From Neorhizobium sp. (GTDB lineage Bacteria; Pseudomonadota; Alphaproteobacteria; Rhizobiales; Rhizobiaceae), in NCBI GenBank assembly GCA_028283725.1, contig JAPWKC010000004.1:1973501-2037500 (forward strand): DNA of 64,000 nt, written 5' to 3'. How positions within the stretch are numbered: the stretch's first letter is position 1; each line of letters begins with the position of its first letter. Shown here piece after piece: positions 54,288 through 62,666 of this stretch. A program made the translations under genes and the position numbers. The notes under the pieces were generated by a model that was not told the origin of the DNA, did not search any database, and saw nothing but the letters and a program-made list of their open reading frames with translations.

Positions 54288-56726
54288 TCAGAAACGGACG
54301 TACTCGCCGCTTCCCAAGGACTGGATGGTGCCCGATGGCCGGGTGCCTGCGGGGGACGACAGACGGATCCGGCGCGGCGCACCGGGGCTCAGATGGAACC
54401 CGTTATCGTCGGCAATCGTCTCGCCGGCGTCGATGGTGATCGACTGCGCGAAGCAATCCGTCGTCAGCTCCAGATGAAAGCTGCCATCGATATCGAGCAG
54501 TTCCGCACACATTGTTGCCGGATGAAGCGCTTCAGCGCGGCCAAGCGGGAAATGGAAAGCCTCGGCGATCAGATCGCCCGATATGGCGTCGCGCAGGCGC
54601 GCGACCGTGACGTCGTGAGAGGGCGGTCCGAAGCGGTAGGCATAGGTCGTGTCGAAGAAGGCGCCGATCAGGTCGGTTGCGGCGATGGTGATCGTATCGC
54701 GGGCTTGCAGTTCGATCTTTCTTCGACCGGAGACGACCGGGGTCTTGCCATCGCGCAGGCAAAGGAGCTCGACAACGGCTGCGATCGGCTGCGGCGTTTC
54801 ATTGAGGACATGAATGTCGAGGCCGTTGGTGCCTTCGTCGGATAGCAGGATCTGCTTCGACCGAAAGCTTCTGCGCAACGCATGCCAGGCAGGTTTCGGT
54901 TTGCCATCTGCGGTGACAACACCCCAGCCGGGACCCTTCATGACATCCTGCAGCGTGAAGACCAGAGCGCCGTGACAGGTGGAGCCGGGCCGGCGCCACT
55001 CCGCGAAAGCATCCGTCATCACCTCGCCGGTGACCGCGCGCGAGAGTGCCAGATAGCGGGGCATGTCTTGCCGGCGCAGCTCGACGGGATCGACGCCGTA
55101 TAGGACGCCGAGATAATGGTCGCGAACATCCTCGAAGTCCCAGTCGGCGCCGGCGTCGCGCGGAATGCCGGTCTTGCCGAGCCCGAGCGTTTCGTCTGCG
55201 GCGAGGTTGGAAAAGGCGAGGCATTCGGCCGCGAAGCGGATATTGGCCCGCCTTGCATCGTCCAGCGGGCGGCGATAAGCGCCAACACCGTAGTAATGCG
55301 CGATGCCTTCTCCGGGGAAGAAGGGCTGGGCTCCGCCGGATGGCGCGTTGACGACATAAGGCAGATCCGGCCGTGACGCGGATGCCAGATCGCGGAGAAC
55401 ATCGTTGCAGAACGGGCCGTTCCAGATGCGCTCCGGCAGGCCGAGCATGGCGCCCTGCTGGAGGATCTCGCTGCCGCCGCACAGGATGGTGAGAGATGGC
55501 GAGGTGGCGGTGTCGGACAGGAAACGTTCTATCTCGGATTTCACGTGAATCATGAAATCAGGGTCTTCGGCCGGATAATCGAAATTGGCGAAGATGAAGT
55601 CCTGCCAGACCATCAGGCCCAGTTCGTCGCAAAGAGCAAAGAAGTCGGGGCTTTCATAGAGCGCGATGCCCGGAACGCGGATCATGTTCATCCCGGCGTC
55701 TCGGGCCCGGATCAGCCACGGCGCATAGGTTTCACGCGTGCCGGAGAGCGAGGCCGGATCGGCGCAGGTCCAGACAGCGCCCCGGCAGAAGATCGGTTCG
55801 CCATTGATGGCCAGCAAAAAATCCTTGCCGTCTTGACCGCGGTCGATGGTCACGTGGCGAAAGCCGGTGCGGGCAAGCATGTGCGACATGCCATCGACCG
55901 TCAGCGTCACGTCGTAAAGAGCCGGTTCGCCATGGGTATGCGGCCACCAGGGTTTTACGTTCGGGATCATCAATTCTGCGCGGTATTGCTCGCCGTTCCA
56001 TGTGAAACCGGCCTCATAATCGTCGCAGCGAAGCACGATGCCTGACATGTCACGATCGGAGCAATCGGCCTTGACCGTTGCAAGGAGACGGCCGGTGCCG
56101 TCTGCGTCGAGCGTCACCGTCACGTCAATATCGGCGGCGGACGGTTTTCCTGCGCTTTCGCCGGGGGGGCGCGGCAGAAGCATGACCGGACGCCAAGGGC
56201 CGACGGCGTGGATCTCCGGATACCAGCCGGGCATGAACCCGAGTGCCGTGGTTCGCAGGAGACGCAGGCCCTGATTGTTCATCAGCCGTGGCCGCCAGCG
56301 GGCGCGCGGGCCCTTTTTATCCAGATGGGGCCGAAGCGCGCGAAAACAGATCGACAGCGTTTCGTCGCCGTTGATCTCGACGTTCACGTCATGTCGTTCG
56401 AACATGCTCTTCGTCGCAAGAATAAGCCTGTCGTCGAGGAAGACGTCGGCGATGGTCGCGAGGCCTTCGAAACGCAGGGTGGCTGCGCCCGCCTCGCTCT
56501 TGTCGAACGGGCGGCGATACCAGGCGTCCTGATCGATCAGCGAGACCGGATCGTTGCGGTCGAAGCGGCCGGCTGCTTCGAGCGCGGCGGCAACGGTGCC
56601 GGGGGCAGCGGCTGGAACCGGTTCCAGATCGCCGGATATTGCCGAGGGGCAGGCCGCAGCATTCGTTTCGGTCAGGGTGAGGGTCCAGCGCCCACGAAGA
56701 TCCGTCCCTCTGAAACCGGCGAGCAT
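54288..56726 (-). CDS. Glycoside hydrolase family 2, beta-mannosidase-like
   Basis: An 812-residue GH2 protein: N-terminal sugar-binding jelly roll (about 1-190), Ig-like domain, TIM barrel (about 300-600) and C-terminal beta domains. The acid/base E420 is in LCGGSEILQQG, where GH2 enzymes normally read N-E, so Asn is replaced by Ser; the nucleophile E501 is in FAAECLAFSN. No signal peptide. The ATG at 56726 is 7 nt after the DUF1839 stop; a TTG at 56759 and GTG at 56753 are alternatives and no ribosome-binding site decides. It is the last gene of the carrier-protein operon. Its substrate is unknown. Confidence 0.85.
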   Translation of the reverse strand: MLAGFRGTDLRGRWTLTLTETNAAACPSAISGDLEPVPAAAPGTVAAALEAAGRFDRNDPVSLIDQDAWYRRPFDKSEAGAATLRFEGLATIADVFLDDRLILATKSMFERHDVNVEINGDETLSICFRALRPHLDKKGPRARWRPRLMNNQGLRLLRTTALGFMPGWYPEIHAVGPWRPVMLLPRPPGESAGKPSAADIDVTVTLDADGTGRLLATVKADCSDRDMSGIVLRCDDYEAGFTWNGEQYRAELMIPNVKPWWPHTHGEPALYDVTLTVDGMSHMLARTGFRHVTIDRGQDGKDFLLAINGEPIFCRGAVWTCADPASLSGTRETYAPWLIRARDAGMNMIRVPGIALYESPDFFALCDELGLMVWQDFIFANFDYPAEDPDFMIHVKSEIERFLSDTATSPSLTILCGGSEILQQGAMLGLPERIWNGPFCNDVLRDLASASRPDLPYVVNAPSGGAQPFFPGEGIAHYYGVGAYRRPLDDARRANIRFAAECLAFSNLAADETLGLGKTGIPRDAGADWDFEDVRDHYLGVLYGVDPVELRRQDMPRYLALSRAVTGEVMTDAFAEWRRPGSTCHGALVFTLQDVMKGPGWGVVTADGKPKPAWHALRRSFRSKQILLSDEGTNGLDIHVLNETPQPIAAVVELLCLRDGKTPVVSGRRKIELQARDTITIAATDLIGAFFDTTYAYRFGPPSHDVTVARLRDAISGDLIAEAFHFPLGRAEALHPATMCAELLDIDGSFHLELTTDCFAQSITIDAGETIADDNGFHLSPGAPRRIRLSSPAGTRPSGTIQSLGSGEYVRF

Positions 56727-56733
56727 GCCGGGC

Positions 56734-57741
56734 TCAGGCCGCGTGGCGCGCACGGCCAAGCGTGCGGCCGAGTTCGTCGATCAGATTGTCCCATGCCTCG
56801 CTGGCTGGCTCGAGAACGCCCATGAGCGGCTCGAATTTCTTGCGGGTGACGGCGCGGGCGAGCTGGAACTGGGTGGATTTCGCCACTTCCGAGATGCGCA
56901 GCGCATGCGTGCGCGGTGCTTCGAAAGCCGAATGGTTCAGCCATTCGAGATGGCTTGCCAGAAGTTCGAAATTGGCGCCGAGCTGGCGCAGCGTGTTGAA
57001 TGCATATTTGTGGAAGAAGGCGAAGTCACGCTCGGCCACATTGCGTACCTGTTCGGGGAACACGGCGGAGAAGGCGCGGACGGGATTTTCGCTTGGCCGG
57101 CGATTGAAGTGGCGGCGAAGCAGACGCCAGGCCTCTTCGCGCGTTTCCGTCTCGTCCTTTCCGACGGGGTCGAATTTGACGAATTCGGTATAGGGCAGGA
57201 AAAGTGCTGCATCCGCTGCCGCGTTGCGCTGGAATATGCCGTCGAAATCCTCGCCCGAGAGCGAAAAGAAGCCGCCATTGTGGAAATAGTCCATTTCGCG
57301 GGCGTCGATATCGATGCGGTTGGGCGCAACGGTGGTCTTGCCGTGCTCCTGTCGGTAGGTGAGGCCGCGCGTATCGGGCAGATAATAGCTGTCGAGTTCC
57401 ACCAGCGACAGGCGCCCGCGGGTGATCTGCTCGACGATATGCCGCTCCGGCCTGTCGAAAATGGCAAGTTCGGTGACGCGGATGCCGTAGAGGCTCTCAA
57501 GGTCTTCCAGCGGCACCTTGAAGAAGGTGAACTGATCGCCCTCGAAATCCTGCGTTACGGCGAAGCCCAGCATGGCCTGCGGCTGCCGCTTGAGCGAGGA
57601 GAGCACCTCGATCCACAGATCGACATAGCAATTCGTCTCCGGCCAGTTGCGTTCTGCGGAATGCAGTTCGTGCGGCCGGTAGCGCGAGGGATCGAGGTCG
57701 GGAAAGACCTTGCTGTTGCCATGGGTCATGCTGTTGCTCAT
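56734..57741 (-). CDS. DUF1839 family protein, possible aminoacyl transferase
   Basis: A 335-residue protein of the DUF1839 family, known to accompany amino acid:carrier protein ligases. The N-terminal half has ETNCYVDLWIEVL with C38, then SLVELDSYYLPDTRG (D117, YYLP) and EHGKTTVAPNRID (H133). This Cys - YYLP - His order resembles the papain-like N-terminal domain of BtrH, which transfers an acyl group from a carrier protein; the comparison is mine, from pattern only. The C-terminal half is helical. It starts 15 nt after the ligase stop. Confidence 0.82.
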   Translation of the reverse strand: MSNSMTHGNSKVFPDLDPSRYRPHELHSAERNWPETNCYVDLWIEVLSSLKRQPQAMLGFAVTQDFEGDQFTFFKVPLEDLESLYGIRVTELAIFDRPERHIVEQITRGRLSLVELDSYYLPDTRGLTYRQEHGKTTVAPNRIDIDAREMDYFHNGGFFSLSGEDFDGIFQRNAAADAALFLPYTEFVKFDPVGKDETETREEAWRLLRRHFNRRPSENPVRAFSAVFPEQVRNVAERDFAFFHKYAFNTLRQLGANFELLASHLEWLNHSAFEAPRTHALRISEVAKSTQFQLARAVTRKKFEPLMGVLEPASEAWDNLIDELGRTLGRARHAA

Positions 57742-57756
57742 GCTCTTATCTGTTGG

Positions 57757-58674
57757 TCAGCCCCACAGGGTCGCGCGAACGCTTTGCGGCCAGTCCTCGA
57801 TCTTCAGGCCGTGCGTATGCAGAAGTGCAAGCGCAATCCGTTCCAGGCCGAAGCCGACGCAGGCCGTGTGCGCCACCGAGCCGTCTTCCAGGTTGAGGCC
57901 CCATTTGGTGCCGAAGGAATCCTGGTGGTAATTGAAGCTCATGCAGGCCGTCGGTTTGTCGACCGACGTGATCGGAATCAACAGCTCGAACTTGAGGTTC
58001 TGGTCGCGCTGGTTGTTGACCATCATCTTGCCGGCGCGGCCGAAGAACGGGTCGTTGGCAATGTCGATCGTCACGTCGAGGCCGACCGACTGCATCATCT
58101 CGACGCCACGATCCATCCAGAGCTGGCGGAAATCAGTGACGTGTTCCTGGGTGCCCATGCAGACATATTCGCGCATCCGGAACAGCTGCTGGCGCGCCGG
58201 ATCCTTGGATGGTTCATGGCGGAAACAGTAGCTCTGCAGATCATAAAGCGCGCCCTTTGCGGGCAGGTTGCCGCGGCGGGCCACCGTCGGGTAGAGCGGA
58301 TAGCAGGCGGCCGGCGTCAGCACGATATCCGTTGCTTCCTGGCCCTTGGTCCAGTCCTCGCCCACTTCCATACACTTCAGCAGGCTCATGTGGTCGAGTT
58401 CATTGCCGCAGAAGGAGTGGACGGTGCCGGCGAGCTGCGGAAAGCTCTTCATATAGCCGCTCTTTTCGAAGAAATCGCGGTTCATGCCCGGCGGGAAGCG
58501 CATCGCTTCGGCGCCGTCAGCGCCACCAACACGGTCGATCAGCCGTTCGAAGGCAGCGATGATCTCCTCGAACTGGCCGCTTCGGCCGTAGAGGCCGTCA
58601 ATGCCGGTATCGATCAGAAGGCCTGCCTCAAAGAGACGGTCGAGAAAAGAAACTTGCATATCCATGGGCGTCAC
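57757..58674 (-). CDS. Amino acid:[carrier protein] ligase (class II SerRS-like)
   Basis: A 305-residue homologue of the catalytic core of atypical seryl-tRNA synthetase, without a tRNA-binding domain. Motif 2 is [21 protein letters not shown] and is one residue over 20 so is given here as [11 protein letters not shown] then RMREY; motif 3 is [11 protein letters not shown]. The Cys/Glu/Cys zinc triad is C124 (AACYP), E169 (RMREY) and C272 (HTACVGFG). Rhizobial enzymes of this type load glycine or alanine on a dedicated carrier protein. Start GTG 58674 (AAGGA, 5 nt) or ATG 58665 (GAGG, 8 nt). The carrier gene lies two genes upstream. Confidence 0.92.
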   Translation of the reverse strand: MTPMDMQVSFLDRLFEAGLLIDTGIDGLYGRSGQFEEIIAAFERLIDRVGGADGAEAMRFPPGMNRDFFEKSGYMKSFPQLAGTVHSFCGNELDHMSLLKCMEVGEDWTKGQEATDIVLTPAACYPLYPTVARRGNLPAKGALYDLQSYCFRHEPSKDPARQQLFRMREYVCMGTQEHVTDFRQLWMDRGVEMMQSVGLDVTIDIANDPFFGRAGKMMVNNQRDQNLKFELLIPITSVDKPTACMSFNYHQDSFGTKWGLNLEDGSVAHTACVGFGLERIALALLHTHGLKIEDWPQSVRATLWG

Positions 58675-58715
58675 CTCAGTCCTTCAACAGTGTGCCGTAA
58701 ATTGACGGATTGGCG

Positions 58716-59900
58716 TCAGCCGAGAAGGCTGGTGTCCGGTTTTTGCATCAGCAGCATGGTCGATGTGTTGCCGAGAATGCGGTCATTGGAAATCATCAGG
58801 CGTGCCGAATGCGCGTCGCGCAGGTGTCGTCCCAGACTGTAAGGCGTGCCGTTCTTGTAGCCCATGATGCCGCAGATCATCATGGCCTCGTCGATGATCG
58901 CCAATATCGTTTCGGAAGAGGCGAGCTTGACGTTGTTCATGGCGATCGAGAAGGCCATGGACGACAGGCGATCAGGATCGGCCTTTGCGTCTTCATAGGT
59001 CGCAATGCCCGACAGAATGCTTGCCTTCAGCACCTGCAGTCTGGTGGTGATCTCGGCAAGCCGCGTCGCGCCGGGCGGCATCGTCCCTGCCGATTTGCGC
59101 GCGGCTGCACGAACAAAAGCCTGGGCGCGCAGAACCGCATCGGCGGCAATGCCGTACCAGACGCCGCTCCAGAGCAGATGAGAGGAGGCCAGCATCGATT
59201 GCGCGGCGATCTCGGCGAAAGGCTTAGTGAAGATCTGTTCTGCCGGCGCCTCGCCCTTGAACAGGAAGCCATCGGAGCAGGTGCCGCGCATGCCGAGCGT
59301 ATCCCACGTGACCGTGCGCTCGAGGACATACTGGTCCTTGCGGAAAACCGTCATGACCTGATCGCCAGGCGCCGCATCCTTGTGGGCGCGCGAGGTGATC
59401 ATGATCACATCCGCATGGGCGCCGTAGGAAATGACGGTGGCATCCTTGGTCAGGCGGCAGGTATCGCCTTCCACCTCGATGGCGCAGATGGAGTTGCGCA
59501 GATTGCCGCCGATACCGCCTTCGGTGGTCGCGGAGGCAACGAGCAGCTGGCGGGCGGCAAGCTCGCGCATGAAGGCGGCGTGCCATTCGCTTTCTGCGCC
59601 GTGCTCGACAAGGCTCGAAACCTTGATCTGGTGCATGGCGAAGACCATGGCAGCGCTCGAGCAGGACTGGCCGAGGATGGCGCAGATATCCGCCATTTCC
59701 TGCAGCGATGCGCTTTGGCCGCCGAAGGAAGAGGGGATCTGGATGCCGAGCAGGCTTTCGGCTCTCATCGCGGCAACGGCTTCTTCGGGGAAGCGGCCGT
59801 CACGATCGACCGCATCGGCAAATCGCCCGGCGACGGCGGCAACACGCTGTGCCCGCGCGGTGAGCGACATATCCTCTGCGACGGCAGCGGAGACAGTCAT
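58716..59900 (-). CDS. Acyl-CoA dehydrogenase-family flavoprotein
   Basis: A 394-residue protein of the acyl-CoA dehydrogenase fold: LGIQIPSSFGGQSASLQEM, ASATTEGGIGGNL (FAD/substrate region), RLTKDATVISYGAHADVIM and a C-terminal helical domain with MMICGIMGYKNGTPYSLGRHL. Such proteins beside carrier-protein genes act on carrier-bound acyl or aminoacyl groups. The start overlaps the carrier stop by one base (TGATG). I do not see the usual catalytic Glu with certainty, so oxidation of the loaded aminoacyl group is only a proposal. Confidence 0.85.
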   Translation of the reverse strand: MTVSAAVAEDMSLTARAQRVAAVAGRFADAVDRDGRFPEEAVAAMRAESLLGIQIPSSFGGQSASLQEMADICAILGQSCSSAAMVFAMHQIKVSSLVEHGAESEWHAAFMRELAARQLLVASATTEGGIGGNLRNSICAIEVEGDTCRLTKDATVISYGAHADVIMITSRAHKDAAPGDQVMTVFRKDQYVLERTVTWDTLGMRGTCSDGFLFKGEAPAEQIFTKPFAEIAAQSMLASSHLLWSGVWYGIAADAVLRAQAFVRAAARKSAGTMPPGATRLAEITTRLQVLKASILSGIATYEDAKADPDRLSSMAFSIAMNNVKLASSETILAIIDEAMMICGIMGYKNGTPYSLGRHLRDAHSARLMISNDRILGNTSTMLLMQKPDTSLLG

Positions 59901-60151
59901 CACGCGGCCTCTTTGCTATCCAGAATGTGTTTCACGGTCTTCTCGATCGCCTCGATGCTGGCGAATGACTTGCGGTTGAGAAGGCTGTCGGGAAATTCGA
60001 TGTCGAAGGCCTCTTCCAGCGCCAGCATCACCTGCACGGAGGCGAAAGACGAAAGGCCCGCTGCGTAAAGATCGGCATCGTCGGAGAGTTCGCTGACGGC
60101 AACCGGCAGGCCGCCGACCTTGCCCAAAATTTCGCGAATCGTATCGTTCAT
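59900..60151 (-). CDS. Aminoacyl carrier protein (ACP-like)
   Basis: An 83-residue acidic four-helix carrier: MNDTIREILGKV at the start and DLYAAGLSSFASVQVMLALEE around the phosphopantetheine site (given in part: GLSSFASV). The attachment serine should be S35; the usual DSL reads SSF. Length and predicted helices fit ACP. It is the first gene of the operon and coupled to the flavoprotein gene. The SSF form separates it from fatty-acid AcpP, as expected for a dedicated partner of the ligase. Confidence 0.88.
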   Translation of the reverse strand: MNDTIREILGKVGGLPVAVSELSDDADLYAAGLSSFASVQVMLALEEAFDIEFPDSLLNRKSFASIEAIEKTVKHILDSKEAA

Positions 60152-60315
60152 CTTGCTGTCCCAATGCTGTTCGGCTCTTTTTCTGCCGCCATGATTAGGC
60201 CCGAAAGCATAAAATTCGGATAAACAATGTCGTGAAAAACGGGATGCGGGATTCATTCAAGTTTTAATCGCCGGCTTTACTGGCGGGCGTCTCTATCCAT
60301 TTTGCAAACCTCAAA

Positions 60316-61362
60316 TCAGCGCGGCGGATAAAGATGCGTTTCGCCGCGGAAATCGCTGACCGAATAGCAGCCATTCTCCGCCCTGACTGCACTTTCGGCG
60401 ATCGGCGCCTTGCCATAACCGCCCGGAATATCGAGTACGTAGGTGGGCTGACAAAGGCCCGAAATCGTGCCGCGCAACGCGCTGACGATCTTCTGGCCCT
60501 CGGCGATGTCGACGCGGAAATGGCTGGTGCCCGGCGCAAGATCGGGATGATGCAGGTAATAGGGCTTGATGCGGGTCTCAACGAAGGCGCGCATCAGATC
60601 GCCGAGAATGGCCGGATCGTCGTTGATGCCTTTCAGGAGCACGGTCTGGCTGACCATCGCCATGCCGGCATCGACCAACCGGGCGCAGGCGCTGCGGGCA
60701 TCCGCCGTCATTTCACGCGGATGGTTGGCATGGAGCGCAATATAAGTCGTCTTACCGCTTTGCTTCAGTGCATCGATCAGCGCGGCATTGACGGATTGCG
60801 GGTCGACGACAGGGATGCGGGTATGAAAGCGCACGATCTTGACGTGCTCGATATCCCGCAAGCCGCGCATCACCGTGGCCAGTCGCCGGGGTGACAGAAC
60901 CAGCGGATCGCCGCCGGTCAGGATTACCTCCCAGATTTGCCTGTGGTCGCGGATATAGGCAAGCGCTGCGTCCAGTTCGTCTCCGGCCAGCGTTCCGTCG
61001 CCTTGCGGCCCGACCATTTCGCGCCGGAAGCAAAATCGGCAATATACGGGGCAGACATGCACCGCCTTCAACAGAACCCGATCCGGGTAGCGATGCACGA
61101 TACCCTTGACGGGGCTGTGGGCCGCATCGCCGATCGGGTCCTCCCGCTCTTCCGGCAGCAGCGTCAGTTCCTGGATGTCAGGCACGAATTGCCGTGCGAT
61201 CGGATCTGCCGGATCATCGCGGTCGATGAGGGAGAGGACGGTCGGTGTCAGCGCGATCGCATATTTTTGAGAAACCGTCTCGATCTGCCCGGCATCGGCT
61301 GCGCCAACAAGGCCGGCATCGACGAGATCGGCGGTCGTCTTCAGCGTTTTTGCGGTCGTCAC
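60316..61362 (-). CDS. epmB: EF-P beta-lysylation protein EpmB (lysine 2,3-aminomutase-like)
   Basis: A 348-residue radical-SAM protein: CX3CX2C cluster C104, C108, C111 in HVCPVYCRFCFRR, VILTGGDPLVLSPRRL, and the PLP lysine K318 in LDIPGGYGKAPI. It converts (S)-alpha-lysine to (R)-beta-lysine for EF-P modification. The start overlaps the epmA stop by 4 nt and efp is divergent next door, which favours EpmB over a catabolic KamA; the shorter length also fits EpmB. Confidence 0.92.
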   Translation of the reverse strand: MTTAKTLKTTADLVDAGLVGAADAGQIETVSQKYAIALTPTVLSLIDRDDPADPIARQFVPDIQELTLLPEEREDPIGDAAHSPVKGIVHRYPDRVLLKAVHVCPVYCRFCFRREMVGPQGDGTLAGDELDAALAYIRDHRQIWEVILTGGDPLVLSPRRLATVMRGLRDIEHVKIVRFHTRIPVVDPQSVNAALIDALKQSGKTTYIALHANHPREMTADARSACARLVDAGMAMVSQTVLLKGINDDPAILGDLMRAFVETRIKPYYLHHPDLAPGTSHFRVDIAEGQKIVSALRGTISGLCQPTYVLDIPGGYGKAPIAESAVRAENGCYSVSDFRGETHLYPPR

Positions 61363-62429
61363 GGCAGGACCTCCGGCACGGGCGCCCAGAGAACCTGTTC
61401 GATGCGGCTTGCGCCGGTCGCCAGCATGGCAAGCCGGTCAAAGCCGAGCGCTGCGCCGCTTGCTTGCGGCATCACGGCGAGCGCCGAGAGGAAATCCTCG
61501 TCGATCGGGTAGGTTTCGCCATAGATCCGTGCCTTTTCCGCCATGTCGTGCTCGAAACGCCGTCTCTGTTCGGCAACGTCCGTCAGCTCGCCGAAGGCAT
61601 TGGCCAGTTCGACGCCGCAGGCATAAAGCTCGAAGCGCTCGGCAACGCGGGGATCTTCCGGCGACGGCCGCGCAAGTGCCGCCTCCGCCACCGGATATTC
61701 GTAGAGGATCGTCGCCCGGTCGCGACCAAGGTTCGGTTCCACCTTGTCGACCAGAACCTTGCTGAAAAGATCGGACCAGCTGTCGTCCGCCGCATGGCGC
61801 ATCCCGGCGCGGGTGAGTTCTGCTGCAAGGCTCTGCCGATCGGTTTCGCCGTTACCGGCAATCGAGGACAGAAGGTCGATGCCGGCGAAACGCGCGAAGG
61901 CTTCTGCGAGCGTCAGGCGTTCCGGGTCGGCGAAGGGATCGATGGTCATGCCCCGGAAGGAAAACTGCCGCATGCCGGTCGTCTCGGCCGCGAGCGCCAG
62001 AAAGGCGGCGCAATCGCCCATCAGCTGCGCATAGCTCTCTGCCGTCCGATACCATTCCAGCATGGTGAATTCGGGATGATGCAGCGGCCCGCGCTCGCGG
62101 TTGCGATAGACATGCGCGAAGGTGAAGATCCGTTCTTCACCGGCTGCTAGCAGCTTTTTGGCGGCGAATTCCGGCGATGTGTGAAGGTAAAGCGGAGCCC
62201 GATTGCCATCCATGCCGATCGCCTCGGTGGCAAACGCATGAAGGTGGGTCTCGTTACCGGGGGAAACCTGCAGCGTTGCCGTATCGACCTCGATGAAATC
62301 GCGGCTATCGAACCATTGGCGAAGCGCAGTCTGCACCCGGTTGCGGCCGATCAGGAACGGCCGTCGATCCTGATGGCTCGAACGGCTCCACCATGGGGAG
62401 CGAGGTGATAAAGGGCTCGGCGTGGTCAT
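61359..62429 (-). CDS. epmA: EF-P lysyltransferase EpmA (PoxA/GenX, LysRS-like)
   Basis: A 356-residue class II aminoacyl-tRNA-synthetase paralogue: EVDTATLQVSPGNETHLHAF, LHTSPEFAAKKLLAAG, YRNRERGPLHHPEFTMLEWYR (given in part, motif 2), ELANAFGELTD and GFDRLAML (motif 3). It lacks the anticodon-binding domain of LysRS. It attaches (beta-)lysine to a lysine of EF-P. Start ATG 62429 is preferred; GTG 62471 is possible and neither has a clear ribosome-binding site. Divergent from efp. Confidence 0.94.
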   Translation of the reverse strand: MTTPSPLSPRSPWWSRSSHQDRRPFLIGRNRVQTALRQWFDSRDFIEVDTATLQVSPGNETHLHAFATEAIGMDGNRAPLYLHTSPEFAAKKLLAAGEERIFTFAHVYRNRERGPLHHPEFTMLEWYRTAESYAQLMGDCAAFLALAAETTGMRQFSFRGMTIDPFADPERLTLAEAFARFAGIDLLSSIAGNGETDRQSLAAELTRAGMRHAADDSWSDLFSKVLVDKVEPNLGRDRATILYEYPVAEAALARPSPEDPRVAERFELYACGVELANAFGELTDVAEQRRRFEHDMAEKARIYGETYPIDEDFLSALAVMPQASGAALGFDRLAMLATGASRIEQVLWAPVPEVLP

Positions 62430-62517
62430 TTGCGGCTTTCTTCGCGGGTTCTCTGCCGGCAAGGCTTCCACTCGGCGCGATTTTAGGGTACGTGCGCCCG
62501 TGAAACAGACAGTCCGT

Positions 62518-62605
62518 TTTTCGGGTCGTGTCTCGGGCCGCGCCTTGGATCATGCCTCGGGCCGTTCCGTGGGCCGCGCTCGGGGCCAAGCCTCCGGCCG
62601 GTTAT
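62518..62605. repeat. Degenerate GGGCCG-type short repeats between epmA and efp
   Basis: The stretch holds several spaced copies of (T/G)CGGGCCG or GGGCCGCG. Read in one plus-strand frame it encodes a run of Ser-Gly-Arg units, but this lacks a start signal of its own and is not called a gene. It lies in the 237-nt divergent promoter region. Confidence 0.4.
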
Positions 62606-62666
62606 CGCACCGTCCTCTACGACGCATTTCCGGCTGACACAAGCCGTCACGCACAGAAGGAATACC

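Noticed and set aside
56554..58842. 762-codon plus-strand open frame opposite the GH2, DUF1839 and ligase genes
   Set aside because: It is the antisense reflection of high-GC coding sequence; its translation has no domain character and the minus-strand proteins are clear homologues of known families.
60316..61362. Catabolic lysine 2,3-aminomutase (KamA) linked to lysine breakdown at 45-48 kb
   Set aside because: The 4-nt overlap with epmA, adjacency to efp and the shorter length favour EpmB; no beta-lysine pathway genes are nearby.
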